DNA from: Stramenopiles sp. TOSAG23-2
Taxonomy: Eukaryota; Sar
Direction: 5' to 3'
Length of the DNA stretch: 40,815 bases
Assembly: GCA_900128395.1 (NCBI GenBank)
Contig: LT649305.1
Location: 1-40,815 of the forward strand
Under the pieces are notes generated by a model that saw only the letters and a list, made by a program, of their open reading frames with translations, ran no database searches and was not told where the DNA came from. Each line of letters begins with the position of its first letter. The first letter of the stretch is position 1. This document shows positions 1-9,726 of this stretch, in pieces. A program made the translations under genes and the position numbers.

Positions 1-549
1 TTTATTTTAGTCATTTCTGTAAATTAATAATTTAGTCAAGTACAAATTTTAATGTAAAAATTCGATGCTTAAAATTCTGCTATCCCTAATTTCTGAAAAC
101 GTGAAATGTCAAAATTATTTTGCCAATTGATAGTAAAAATGGTATACTAGTGGAGCCTAAGTTTAAAAAGGTATTTTCAATGTTTTTCCTTTGTTTTCAT
201 GTAATGAATTGAAAAATCCATCATCAAAACAATGAAATATAAGAATTTAGGTTGAAAATGATGAAAATGATGAAATTTGTTGGAAAATATGCGATTTCTA
301 ATGATACTCCTATGGTAATATAGTGCTTAGCCAATATTACGTGCATATTATATACGAAGAGGAGTAACCGCGACACTCCAATAAAATTACAACAATGTAA
401 AAAAAGATATTTTATATAAAATTGACTTCTGCATTTATAGACATATTGAAACATGTATGCGCGTGTATATATATCAGCAAAGTAAGACACATTTGCCAGA
501 AAGAAAACAAGAAGAACCAGGTAGAAAGAAAATCTTAAACACACACAAA
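1..549. other. Upstream intergenic/5' region
   Basis: AT-rich sequence before the CLPTM1-family gene, presumably its promoter and 5' leader. An open frame on the minus strand (571 to 224) is only hydrophobic AT-rich translation and overlaps the start of the real gene, so it is not called. Nothing else recognised. Confidence 0.5.
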
Positions 550-2667
550 ATGTGCTGTAAACAATGTTCATTTACATGTGTAAGTCTATCGATATTTTTA
601 CTATATGTAATTGTATTAGCACAAACGCTCGTAACATTAATATGGCCAGGTGGATTAGGTGGATTTGATTATGATACTCCATTAATTAGGACTGGAAAAA
701 AACCAAAGCTTTATACATCATTATGGAAAGAAAATAGTTTAATTGACGTTGCATTTTATTTATCAGTAGATAAAAACCCTATCGATGGAAAGTCGCTCGA
801 CGTACTTTTGAAAAAAAACTATAAAAATGATCATGATACAATATCAAAAAAGCATTATTTTATTTTTAAAAAAGAAAGAATTAAATTTATATATGGTGAA
901 GATTCGATTATTAAAAATCAAGTAAATTTAACGAAAAATATTGTATCAAGTAAACTATGGAAAAAAATGATAAAAGGAAAATCATATTTACATGGTTTGG
1001 TCTATCAACATGGATATTCACCAAATACCCGTAGTAAAAACCACAATCCATATTATGTAAAACATTATTCATTTTTCATGGGGAAAAACCGTGAATATAT
1101 AAAAACACAAAAATTACATCGGCTGTTTTCCTTTCCACTACCATATTATTCACAACTTCTTCTTTTTGGATCATCAGCAGCAGAAGAAGGAAAAAACGAC
1201 GACGAGGACGATTCATCATTTTTTTGTGGTGATCCAACATTATCTTTGGAAAAACCTGCAATATTTGATAATAGTAGTAGCATATTATCTGCAAATGAAC
1301 GAAAACCACATTGGACACCAAGTCTTTCGTTTAAGATTGTAACAGATTTTACAAAATATCCAGAAAATCAAATACCACCGTTAATTGCAAATAAAATGCG
1401 TATTAAAGAATATGAATATTTACCATTTACATTCGTCGATAGTGTTGGATTAACATCGGATAAGTACATTCCATTAAATAATACAGTAAAAGTTTTACCG
1501 TTGGAGATTACATTCGAACCATCTGGTATCGGACGATGGCAAATGGGATTGCAAATGGAAGAATCATTTAAAATGTTACATCAAAACATGGGTGCAAGAG
1601 ATAAAGAATCGGATGAAATGAGATCCATGTTGACGGAAACACACCCAACTTTATTGTTGGTAACGCTAGTTGTTACGTTGTTACATACATTATTTGATGT
1701 CTTAGCATTTAAATCTGATATTGATTTTTGGAGAAAATTGAAAAGCAAACGTGGTTTATCAGCAAGATCACAAGTAACATCATTAATCTGTCAAATAGTT
1801 GTAATAGCATATTTACAAAATGAAAAAGGTTCTTTGCTTATTTTAATTCCATCTGCATTTGGTGTTATATTACAAATTTGGAAAGTACAAAAAATGTTAT
1901 GTTCAAAATCACTTACAGAAAATACACTAGAAGCACAAATAAAAGCGGATGATGATGGGAATACTACTACTACTACTACTAATAATAATAATAGTAACAA
2001 CAACAAGGAAAAGAAGAAGAATAAAAAAGACGATCAAGTATTGAAGAAAAAACACAATGATAAAATAAAGAAATTAAAAGAATCATTAAAAGAGGAACAA
2101 GATGCAGTCGAAAAAACAAAATTTTATGATAATATGGCAGGTGTATATTTAGGTGAAATCTTATATCCATTAGTCATAGGTTCTGTTATACATTCCGCAT
2201 TTTGTCAAGGCCATACCTCGTATTATTCATGGTTTATTTCCAGTGCTGTTTATGCTGTTTATACGTTTGGATTTATTATCATGACACCACAATTATTTAT
2301 TAATTATAAATTGAAATCCGTTGCACATTTACCATGGAAATTTTTCATGTATAGAGCATTAAATACATTTATAGATGATTTATTTGCTTTTATTATAAAA
2401 ATGCCAACTGCACATCGTTTATCATGTTTTCGAGATGATATTGTCTTTTTTATATTTTTATATCAACGATGGATATACCCAGTTGATATGAGTAGAATTA
2501 GTGTTGGTGTGGATGGTGAAGAAATTGATGATGTTGATAATAGTAATAAGAAAGATGAAAAACAAATTAGATCTGGTAGTACAAGTAATGATAAAACGAA
2601 AAAAAATGTTATAGCGGATGATGATAAAGAAGAAGAACGAATGGATGAAATGGTTGTCAAGGAATAA
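550..2667 (+). CDS. CLPTM1-family multi-pass membrane protein
   Basis: CLPTM1/CLPTM1L proteins are ER and Golgi multi-pass membrane proteins linked to lipid scrambling and receptor trafficking. The family signature is in the C-terminal part, around 2281-2480: TPQLFINYKLKSVAHLPWK, then ALNTFIDDLFAFIIKMP, then a RDDIVFFIFLYQRWIYPVD-type block. A first hydrophobic segment follows the start (CVSLSIFLLYVIVLAQTL), and further membrane segments lie near residues 366-390, 415-445 and 530-590. The reading frame is open from an ATG at 457, but I prefer the ATG at 550. It has A at -3 (T at the upstream ATG) and puts the N-terminal membrane anchor first, as in the family. From 550 the protein is 705 residues, close to the usual length. 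A low-complexity Thr/Asn/Lys insert, encoded by an (ACT)n(AAT)n run at about 1960-2010, separates two membrane segments. The C-terminal tail is acidic and charged. The family call is firm; the substrate is inferred. Confidence 0.9.
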   Translation: MCCKQCSFTCVSLSIFLLYVIVLAQTLVTLIWPGGLGGFDYDTPLIRTGKKPKLYTSLWKENSLIDVAFYLSVDKNPIDGKSLDVLLKKNYKNDHDTISKKHYFIFKKERIKFIYGEDSIIKNQVNLTKNIVSSKLWKKMIKGKSYLHGLVYQHGYSPNTRSKNHNPYYVKHYSFFMGKNREYIKTQKLHRLFSFPLPYYSQLLLFGSSAAEEGKNDDEDDSSFFCGDPTLSLEKPAIFDNSSSILSANERKPHWTPSLSFKIVTDFTKYPENQIPPLIANKMRIKEYEYLPFTFVDSVGLTSDKYIPLNNTVKVLPLEITFEPSGIGRWQMGLQMEESFKMLHQNMGARDKESDEMRSMLTETHPTLLLVTLVVTLLHTLFDVLAFKSDIDFWRKLKSKRGLSARSQVTSLICQIVVIAYLQNEKGSLLILIPSAFGVILQIWKVQKMLCSKSLTENTLEAQIKADDDGNTTTTTTNNNNSNNNKEKKKNKKDDQVLKKKHNDKIKKLKESLKEEQDAVEKTKFYDNMAGVYLGEILYPLVIGSVIHSAFCQGHTSYYSWFISSAVYAVYTFGFIIMTPQLFINYKLKSVAHLPWKFFMYRALNTFIDDLFAFIIKMPTAHRLSCFRDDIVFFIFLYQRWIYPVDMSRISVGVDGEEIDDVDNSNKKDEKQIRSGSTSNDKTKKNVIADDDKEEERMDEMVVKE

Positions 2668-2971
2668 AAATACTTTTACACGCGCGTGAAATGGCATATA
2701 TGTACTTTCGTATATATTATATATCTAGATATAATACGAAGAGGATGTGTATGTGTTGTTTTTTAATATAAATTTATTTTTATAGGGAGAAATATTATAA
2801 TATATTTTATACGAACTTCGTATTTTACACTCTTTTTTTTGTTTTTACTTGTGTATGTTATGAAGTGTATATTAAAATCTTTAAACATGCGCACTTTCTC
2901 CTCTTCTCCCCTAAATTGGAAAAACCGAGAAAAATATACGTCTCGTATATATGATTTACAAACCTCTTCTT
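2668..2971. other. Convergent 3' spacer with short hairpin
   Basis: Gap of about 300 bases between two convergent genes, so it should hold both 3' ends. It contains a perfect 7-base-arm inverted repeat at 2809-2823 (ATACGAA-C-TTCGTAT) and AATATAAATTTATTT-type AT stretches. No gene seen. Confidence 0.4.
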
Positions 2972-3658
2972 TTACAATTCACTTTTCTTTGCATCCAACA
3001 TTTTTTTCAATATTGCTTTACGTTGATTAATCCAACCAGTTAATGATGCTTTCATTTTTTTTGCTGACATTTTTTCAAGTCTAGCAATTTCTTTTTCAAG
3101 ACCAGCGGAATCCAAATTTTTTTTCTCTTGTTTTGCAATATATTTTTTTTCTTTATCTGAACATCCTTTTGGATCTGCTGGATCACATCTGTTTGCTGGA
3201 ACTTTATCACCATTGATTTTGATCATTTCAAGTTTGAAAATAAGTGCATCACCACCACCAATCTTTGGTGGAGATCCACGATCACCATAAGCTAAGTCAG
3301 ATGGGATATATAATTCCCAAATATCACCTTCAACCATCATTTGCATTGCTTCTGTCCAGCCTTTGATAACTTGATTTGGAGCAAAACTTGTTGGCGAACC
3401 TCTGTCATAGGAAGAATCAAATACAGTACCATCGACTAATGTACCGTGATAATGGCATGAGCATGAACTATCCACAGTTGGATGACTTTGTCCACTACCA
3501 GTTTGGAGAACTTTATATTGTAATCCAGATGTTAACGTTATTACACCTTCTTTTTCTGCATTTTCACCAAGCCATTTAATTGATTTGGTATTGGAACCAG
3601 CATATGCCAGCATAGGTACACTTGTTACTACTAATGCAATTAATATTAAATATTTCAT
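2972..3658 (-). CDS. Secreted/ER FKBP-type peptidyl-prolyl isomerase
   Basis: The 228-residue protein has a signal peptide (MKYLILIALVVTSVPMLAYA) and then one FKBP domain at roughly residues 40-150. FKBP landmarks in order are GLQYKVLQTGSG, CHYHGTLVDGTVFDSS, VIKGWTEAMQMMVEGDIWEL, IPSDLAYGDRGSP and IGGGDALIFKLEMIKI. These include the Tyr, Phe-Asp, Val-Ile-x-Trp and Tyr-Gly positions of the active pocket. FKBPs catalyse cis-trans isomerisation of Xaa-Pro bonds; a signal-bearing one would assist folding in the secretory pathway. The C-terminal 70 residues are Lys-rich and helical-looking and end in KSEL, close to the KDEL-type ER retrieval signal. Two Cys near CDPADPKGC could pair. The gene converges on the CLPTM1-family gene. 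The family call is firm; ER retention is inferred. Confidence 0.93.
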   Translation of the reverse strand: MKYLILIALVVTSVPMLAYAGSNTKSIKWLGENAEKEGVITLTSGLQYKVLQTGSGQSHPTVDSSCSCHYHGTLVDGTVFDSSYDRGSPTSFAPNQVIKGWTEAMQMMVEGDIWELYIPSDLAYGDRGSPPKIGGGDALIFKLEMIKINGDKVPANRCDPADPKGCSDKEKKYIAKQEKKNLDSAGLEKEIARLEKMSAKKMKASLTGWINQRKAILKKMLDAKKSEL

Positions 3659-4235
3659 TATATATGCTATTTATGTGTATGTATATATGTATATTAAACA
3701 GTATCGTTGTTCTTGTCGCAGTTGTTGTTATTATATTCTTTTTTTTTCAATTTGCAAATAAGTAAAAATATTATTTCGTTTCTGAAATGTCTACAGTGTA
3801 TATATATTAATCCTTATCGAAATAGAAAGATATTCTTATCTAGTTTTATAAAATACATGATGTGCAACGTGCATCATGTGCAAAAATGTGTGTGGTTATA
3901 AATTACTCCAGAACGCCAACATCCATTATGAATAGTGTTATTTTTTTCATATGTTGACACTTTTTTCCACTATTTTAAATAATAGGATCTTAGTCTTGCA
4001 AGTTTACAGCGATAAAAGATTTCATTGAATTTAGTAGAAAAAGGATTAATATTGTTATGCAAGGCACCACAAGAGCTCCCAGGAGCTTATAATTTCAATA
4101 ATTTTTCCGTGGGATGTGCGCGTTGTGGTAGTACTGATGAGTAAATAAGGGAATCTGCATCATCAAATTTCACATACAAATTTCACGTTTCTCATTTTTT
4201 ATACTTTTTTATAAAGTAATTCGTCATAATTTTAC
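3659..4235. other. Intergenic, mostly featureless
   Basis: Upstream region of the FKBP gene. It carries the left member of a 15-base inverted pair (4056-4070) and a short open stretch on the plus strand, about 4006-4143, ending in a CARCG zinc-ribbon-like motif and TAA. That stretch has no start codon and no recognisable family, so it is not called as a gene. Confidence 0.4.
4056..4070 (+). repeat. Outer inverted repeat, left copy
   Basis: The 15 bases TATGCAAGGCACCAC occur here and, perfectly reverse-complemented, at 5753-5767. The pair brackets the foldback element. The sequences just inside each copy do not match. Confidence 0.6.
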
Positions 4236-4496
4236 TATTACTAATTAACTTCAATTTGCCTGGCCCTTCTTTTTTTTTCACTTATCAACACTCACGAAAG
4301 AAAAATGAAAAACCAAAATACACTCTAAAAACACGAAAATACAATTTAACTCTACAATTTCAAGCAAGTGTATCACATTAAGTTAGTTTAAGACATATAT
4401 ATCAAAATCTTAGAGTTAAATTACATCGTCAAACATATATATCACTTTTTTGTTTTTCAGCGTACGTCTATATTAACCATTTACACGAAATTATGC
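4236..4496 (+). repeat. Left arm of long terminal inverted repeat
   Basis: This pairs with 5181-5441 base for base over its whole length, as far as read by eye. The inner end contains TTATGC, which supplies the ATG at 4493-4495 that opens the decayed interior reading frame. Confidence 0.8.
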
Positions 4497-5186
4497 CTAA
4501 AAAAGAGAAAAAAGGTAAATTCAAAAGGAAAGTCTGGTGAATCTAGATGTGTCACAAGAGATAGTGCAAAAAAAAGTGGTATGGATGATTGAAACATCCA
4601 TCATACATGTTAGAAGACTTATATTTTGATTTGGTAGAAGAAATATATACAGAAACAATATTTAATATGTGTCGTTGTGTGTGTGATCATTAACATGTAT
4701 ATATACTAAATATTAATAGGTTGTGTAATATATAAAGAAATTAAAGTTAATTCAATATATACTATTTTATCATTTTTATAAAACGTATTTAATTTTACCT
4801 TCTAAAAATTTGTCGCTTCATCTTCTATGATATATTTAAGCGTATTCGACACCATATCTTTATTTATAAATATGTTTATTGATCTTATTTACGTATAAAT
4901 TATATTATATATAATATATACAAACCGTTGTAATTTTATTGAATAGAGACAATATGCTATATATACAACAAATGTAGATTTTGATGATTGACAGCACCAC
5001 TTACAAAATATTGTTCCTATCAATATTTTTTGTACCAAATCCAACTGGGGCTTCCCTGACATGTATGAATGGAATCCCAATCGGTCAGAACACCATACGA
5101 AATGTATTCCTTGTCGCCCTGAAAAATATTTACCATTTAATGTGAGAACGATACATTGTACTTTTATAGACAGAAAAATAGCATAA
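4493..5186 (+). pseudogene. Decayed coding interior of foldback element
   Basis: Coding-like fragments run from the ATG at the inner edge of the left arm to a TAA at 5184-5186 in the inner edge of the right arm. The first fragment is a Lys-rich start (MPKKEKKGKFKRK). A shifted frame then gives SGESRCVTRDSAKKSGMDD. Another shift gives SYMLEDLYFDLVEEIYTET and a stop near 4690. A final open frame from 4992 to 5186 carries SNWGFPDMYEWNPNRS and CIPCRPEKYLPFNVR. The shifts fall near A-runs. An AG at 4993-4994 could be a splice acceptor for the last piece, so an intron between the halves is possible. I recognise no family, and the call rests on residue composition only. Confidence 0.3.
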
Positions 5187-5441
5187 TTTCGTGTAAATGG
5201 TTAATATAGACGTACGCTGAAAAACAAAAAAGTGATATATATGTTTGACGATGTAATTTAACTCTAAGATTTTGATATATATGTCTTAAACTAACTTAAT
5301 GTGATACACTTGCTTGAAATTGTAGAGTTAAATTGTATTTTCGTGTTTTTAGAGTGTATTTTGGTTTTTCATTTTTCTTTCGTGAGTGTTGATAAGTGAA
5401 AAAAAAAGAAGGGCCAGGCAAATTGAAGTTAATTAGTAATA
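5181..5441 (-). repeat. Right arm of long terminal inverted repeat
   Basis: Reverse complement of 4236-4496. The inner end begins GCATAA, giving the stop codon of the interior fragment. Confidence 0.8.
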
Positions 5442-6357
5442 TATCATTTTACTTTTGGATTGTTTGGAATTGTTTTCTTTTCTAATTTTACCTTAAACTA
5501 AATAACATTCCTTTTCACATCAAAAATCGATTTTCGTTTTACATTTTTTGCACATCGATCACTAGAAAAACGTTGTGGCATGTGCCATGAGGTTTTCCAA
5601 ATACATGGACATACCATTGCAGTTTTCAGCCACTACACCTCCATTTTACACGTAAATACACATAAATTACATGTATAGATGATGGATGAAGAAAATAGAT
5701 AGATGCACAGATATATGTAAAGAGATACGTATCCGAATGAGAATTGAAACACGTGGTGCCTTGCATAGTATATAATAGTATATCGGAATATATTTGATCT
5801 GTATATAAATTATTTATGCGTGATGTATAAACGTATAATGGTTGTAGCTAATTAACTTTCTAATGAATTAACCCGATATTATATATTTGTACTACAATCT
5901 TTTTAACAGTCGTCTACTATATGTATATACATTTTTAGATGTGTACATAAGCTAATATATGTAGATCTATGTACACATAGATCTACCACCAGCATAAGAA
6001 GCGTGTATTGTTGCTTTTGTAAAACGAATACTGTACCAAGTACCGGGTATATTAAAGTTTAAAGTGCAAGTTGCACGATTTTTAATTTAAATAGGAAAAA
6101 AGTTGTATATTTTATACTAATCACAATACCAAACTCTGGGCTGCCCTCGCTGCTTGCCTTTTGCTTGCCTGGCTGCGATGCTGAATGTGGGCTTTTGGAT
6201 ATAAATAGCTATTTAATAAGTAGTAAGCGAATTGAAGAAGAGCGTGCAGGAAGAAAAGTAGCACACAACAAAAATTACAAATTATAATTTTCACACATTT
6301 GATAAGAAATAATTGAATGTACGAGTATGATAAAAAATAAAAAACTCTTAAACTCCT
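5442..6357. other. Intergenic with possible coding remnants
   Basis: No intact gene. On the minus strand two short coding-like stretches occur: about 6195-6115 (FSIAARQAKGKQRGQPRVWY, stop at TAG) and about 6085-5974 (GTWYSIRFTKATIHASYAGG, stop at TAG). They could be exons of a lost small gene, but no start or family is visible. The 6120-6200 stretch is visibly richer in G and C than its surroundings. The right copy of the 15-base inverted pair lies at 5753-5767. Confidence 0.3.
5753..5767 (-). repeat. Outer inverted repeat, right copy
   Basis: Perfect reverse complement of 4056-4070. Confidence 0.6.
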
Positions 6358-8194
6358 TTATGTTTCATTTTCAACCCTTGAAGTGAAGGTCTCATCTTTC
6401 ACAAATGGCATAGCTGTCCCAGTGTGGCGATAAAGATTACCAGTTGCAAATAACATCAATTTCATGTCTTTGTCGATAATCATGATCCATATTGCATTTA
6501 AGGAAAACAATACCATTTGAATAAACATACCTCGTTGCGAAGAACGTTTATCAATTATAAACTTTTTATTTTGAATGGTGTATTCAATAATAATTTTTGT
6601 TGGATTTCCATTTTCATCAAGCCCCCAATCACCAAATGTTAAATGGTAAACATTGGAAGATAAAATTAACATAAATATAATACCAATAATCAAAACAAAG
6701 GCTCTACTTTTTTTTTTGATTGCATCGTTCACCAGAAATGCAATAACAATTAAAATCAACATAATTCCTGAAATTGGGGAAAATGGTGTGCTTGGTCGAA
6801 CAATTTCTACAATTTCATTACAAAAGGACATTCCAAGGATAACAATTACATTTGTTTCTGTTTTTAAATATTTGATTGTTGAAAACGATACATTCTTATA
6901 ATATACCGTGCACAAGCTGCTTAATGATAAAAATGTAAAAAAAAGATATATCCCATATTCAAAATATGAATCAAATGTAAGAAAATTCCAAATAATTAAT
7001 GAAGTAAGACTAAATACACCAGCAGCTCTTTGTCCCCATTTTACTCTATATTGAAGACTATCATCAATTTCTACTTCTTCTCCTAATAATAAAATAGATT
7101 TACGTTTATTTATATTATTAGTAGTATTTGATTGAATTTTCTTCTTATTATTATCTTCATCATCGTCATCAATTGTTTCTGCAGTATCAATGGTGGTAGA
7201 TGGGTTTTCAACAATTCCTATTCCAGTTGACCGATATATATTTCCAGTTGCAAACATTAATAATTCCATTTTCTTATCTTTGATTAATGTATACATTCCA
7301 CTCATTGAAAATAACAGAACATGGAGAAATATTGATCGTTGAACCGATCGTTTCCAAAGGATAATTTTCTTACCATTAATTGTATATCGTGCAAGTGCAA
7401 CATTATAATCCACCGTACCAAATACACGAGTATATATATTCCAAAGATTAATTACTATAAACATGGTTCCGACTAGTAACGTAAAATTTCTACTTTTCAC
7501 TTTCATCGAATCCGATAAAATAAATGCTACTACACATAAAAAATATACAAGTCCACTTTGTTTATTTTGTACCATCATAATATATTATATATGTGTGATG
7601 TTTATATGTTAGAAAGAATTTCCATTATTATTATAAAGATATAAACATGTGAGGATATATAACATTTACTTACAATGCAGCACTATAAACATTATTTGAG
7701 AAAAATTCAATAATTAAATTAAATATTCCTGCAATGATAATTACAACTACATTTAATTGTCTACAAAGGCGTAAAAATATTGCAAATGAAAAATTCTTAT
7801 AATATATCAATAAAAAAGATAACACAGTCATTGCCCCAAAAATTATTGCAAGCCAATACAAGATATCTTTACCATTAGCGCTAATGCTTGTAGCCCCATT
7901 TATAATAAAAAAAATCACAGCGATTACACCAAAAGTTCCAACAAGCCTCTGGCCATATTTTATATTAGAATATATTTGTTGATCTAAATCACTGACATTT
8001 CCTAATAATAAAATGGTTGTACGTTTATTGACAAGTGTTGGTATTGTATTTAACTCTTCCATGTCAATCCATGAGTTACGATTTTTCTCGTCCGTGTTGC
8101 TTTTATTATTATTTACAACATGATTGTGTTGAATATTTGGTATCTTTGTATGTAATGGATTTGTTACTTCTATATGCTTCTTACCCTCATTCAT
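6358..8194 (-). CDS. Two-exon, tandemly duplicated multi-pass membrane protein
   Basis: The coding sequence joins 8194-7674 and 7555-6358 on the minus strand, 1,719 bases, giving 572 residues. Two copies of the same unit follow each other, at about residues 57-285 and 324-553. Each starts with KR-T/S-ILLLG, then a WGQR/YGQR turn, YYKN-x-SF, several hydrophobic helices, a D/N-K-R-S-QR stretch, LLFS, and LMFATGN-I/L-YR-TG at the end. Copy 1 is split by the intron. Without splicing its second half is missing, which is the strongest argument for the gene model. Each unit has about five to six hydrophobic segments. The linker (about residues 286-323) is Asp/Asn/Lys-rich, and the N-terminal 50 residues are polar and look cytosolic. 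I do not recognise the family. It could be a small sensor or channel-like membrane protein, but no catalytic motif is visible. Confidence 0.75.
7556..7673 (-). other. Spliceosomal intron (118 bases)
   Basis: Read on the minus strand, the donor is GTAAGT at 7673-7668. A branch-point-like TTCTAAC lies inside, and the acceptor CAAAG ends at 7556. Splicing joins codon TT|T in phase 2, keeps both flanking frames open, and restores the duplicated unit so that copy 1 aligns end to end with copy 2. Without it the first frame stops immediately at TTG TAA. Confidence 0.85.
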
Positions 8195-8586
8195 TATTAT
8201 TAGTGTTGTTATTATTCTGTATAAATAAATATATATTTCCTGTTTTTTATATATATATACTGTATGTATGTCACCGTTGATGTGGATAAAGTTACTTTTT
8301 TGTATCTATGTATACTAATTTTTATTTAGATACAGTAGCTAAGCATATTTGTATTTGTACTTTGTTGTATGTGTTTTTATTTTTTTTTGTTTTGTTGTTG
8401 TGTGCTTGTTATTTTGTTTCTAGTTCCTCATTACTACCATATAAATAGCACTACCACCTGGTGGTAGCTGTTGTAATTAAAAAATTAAAAAATTATGCGT
8501 AATAAATATTGAAAATATTAAAGTATTAATAATATGATATATTATAATTAATATATACAGAGTATACACATATATATAATATAATT
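8195..8586. other. Intergenic spacer between two minus-strand genes
   Basis: About 390 AT-rich bases, the promoter side of the duplicated membrane protein gene. It holds a 17-base palindrome at 8451-8467 (CTACCACC-T-GGTGGTAG) and T-rich stretches. No gene seen. Confidence 0.45.
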
Positions 8587-9130
8587 TTATTGCAACACCC
8601 ATTGCTTCTCTTGTTCTTCATTTATACCTCCTCCTCTACCTTCATAATTCATGTTACGAATTAAATGTTTACCATTAAATCGAAAGGTATTATTATCAAC
8701 CCATAATTTTTCAAAAAGTGGTTTTGTTAATTTGATGGAATATTGTTCATTCATAAATTCATCTAAAATAGTTAATAGTATGGCACTTTGTTGTTAAAGT
8801 TGATTTGTAATGCATGTGTTGTTTGCCTGCCATCATTTGTCAATATAGGAAAGTCTTGATTTTGGCGATAATTTCCAACACCTATGAAGTCATTCGGTAA
8901 CGCAGAGCCACCACTAGCAACACTATTATGTGCTGGTGGAAGCGCTGGTAAACTTTGGCTATATCGCAAACTATCTACCGTGGCGATAATGATTTTGAAC
9001 GTGGTAAATAATGTTTTAACTTTCTCATCATGATATCATATTCTTCATCTAATTCATTATTGAAATTATTATTATTATTATCATCATATTCCCAATTATT
9101 ATATCTACCATTCTCATATCGATTAGACAT
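8587..9130 (-). pseudogene. Frameshifted small gene, unknown family
   Basis: Three coding-like segments in successive frames are read on the minus strand. The first runs from the ATG at 9130 (MSNRYENGRYNNWEYDDN) to a TAG after LPRSKSLSPR, near 8979. The second begins near 8990-8980 (DSLRYSQSLPALPPAHN), continues through VGNYRQNQDFPILTNDG and stops at 8772. The third begins near 8785 (LTILDEFMNEQYSIKL), continues through KLWVDNNTFRFNGKHLIRN and ends KQWVLQ-stop at 8587. Both transitions are of the same type, as if one base were missing each time, and no normal-sized GT-AG intron fits at either. It may be a decaying gene, a real gene with two sequence errors, or a frameshifting gene. The product would be about 180 residues, polar and Asn-rich. 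No domain is recognised. Confidence 0.5.
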
Positions 9131-9374
9131 GCTTTATTAAAACAACTAAGTAAACAAATTGTTAATAATGATGATTGTATTAATAATAACAGAGAGTTGG
9201 TTGTATGAATAGTTTCTCCCTTTTTCTATTTTATCTTTGTATGTAGTCGTATACATAAAATACTGTACATATTTTTGTTTTCTTACTATTTTTTTTATAA
9301 ATAACGTTTTTGTCGTCTTCTGCATGCTGGGCATGCTGGGCATGCGGGGGTCGGATCCTCTCTAGGCATGCCCA

Positions 9375-9399
9375 GCATGCCCAGTCTGTCCATTAATTA
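9375..9399 (+). repeat. MITE inner terminal inverted repeat, left
   Basis: 25 bases, beginning GCATGCCCAG and ending TTAATTA, perfectly reverse-complemented at 9702-9726. Confidence 0.8.
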
Positions 9400-9701
9400 A
9401 TAAAATGATAAAATCCTGGCATTTTGGGCATGAAATCAATTTGATGAAAAATGAAAATCCGAGAATCATGATTTCATGCCCAAAATTCCAGGATTTTATC
9501 ACTTTAAAATTATTATAATAAATATCCGATACATAATTTGATACAAATATATTATTATTATAGTTATTAATAATATTATATTTTGACTATATAATTCCAT
9601 AATTAAAAAACCAAGGTATAGAAATAATGCATTTACTTACGGAAAATATTTTCACCTGAAATCTTGTTTTTAGTGCTATGTAGTGCTAAATTTTCCGTAA
9701 G

Positions 9702-9726
9702 TAATTAATGGACAGACTGGGCATGC
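9702..9726 (-). repeat. MITE inner terminal inverted repeat, right
   Basis: Perfect reverse complement of 9375-9399, followed by further GCATGC-type repeats to 9755. Confidence 0.8.

Larger units (their letters stand above)
4236..5441. mobile_element. Foldback (long-TIR) transposon-like element
   Basis: Two arms of about 261 bases, 4236-4496 and 5181-5441, are near-perfect reverse complements separated by a 684-base interior. Arms this long and well matched point to a recent or conserved foldback or Mutator-like element. The 7-mer ATTTTAC lies directly before the left arm (4229-4235) and again at 5446-5452, four bases beyond the right arm. It may be a target-site duplication if the right end runs to 5445. 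No transposase motif is readable in the interior, so the element is probably non-autonomous or decayed. Confidence 0.75.

Noticed and set aside
457-549. 31-residue N-terminal extension of the CLPTM1-family protein
   Set aside because: The ATG at 457 is in a poorer context and would put a polar leader before the membrane anchor that normally starts the family.
224-571. 115-codon open frame on the minus strand
   Set aside because: Its composition is that of translated AT-rich DNA, it has no family features, and it overlaps the start of the CLPTM1-family gene.
2809-2823. ATACGAACTTCGTAT resembles part of a loxP arm
   Set aside because: Only a short palindrome is shared. There is no 8-base spacer or second arm, and it lies in a convergent 3' region where a hairpin is unremarkable.
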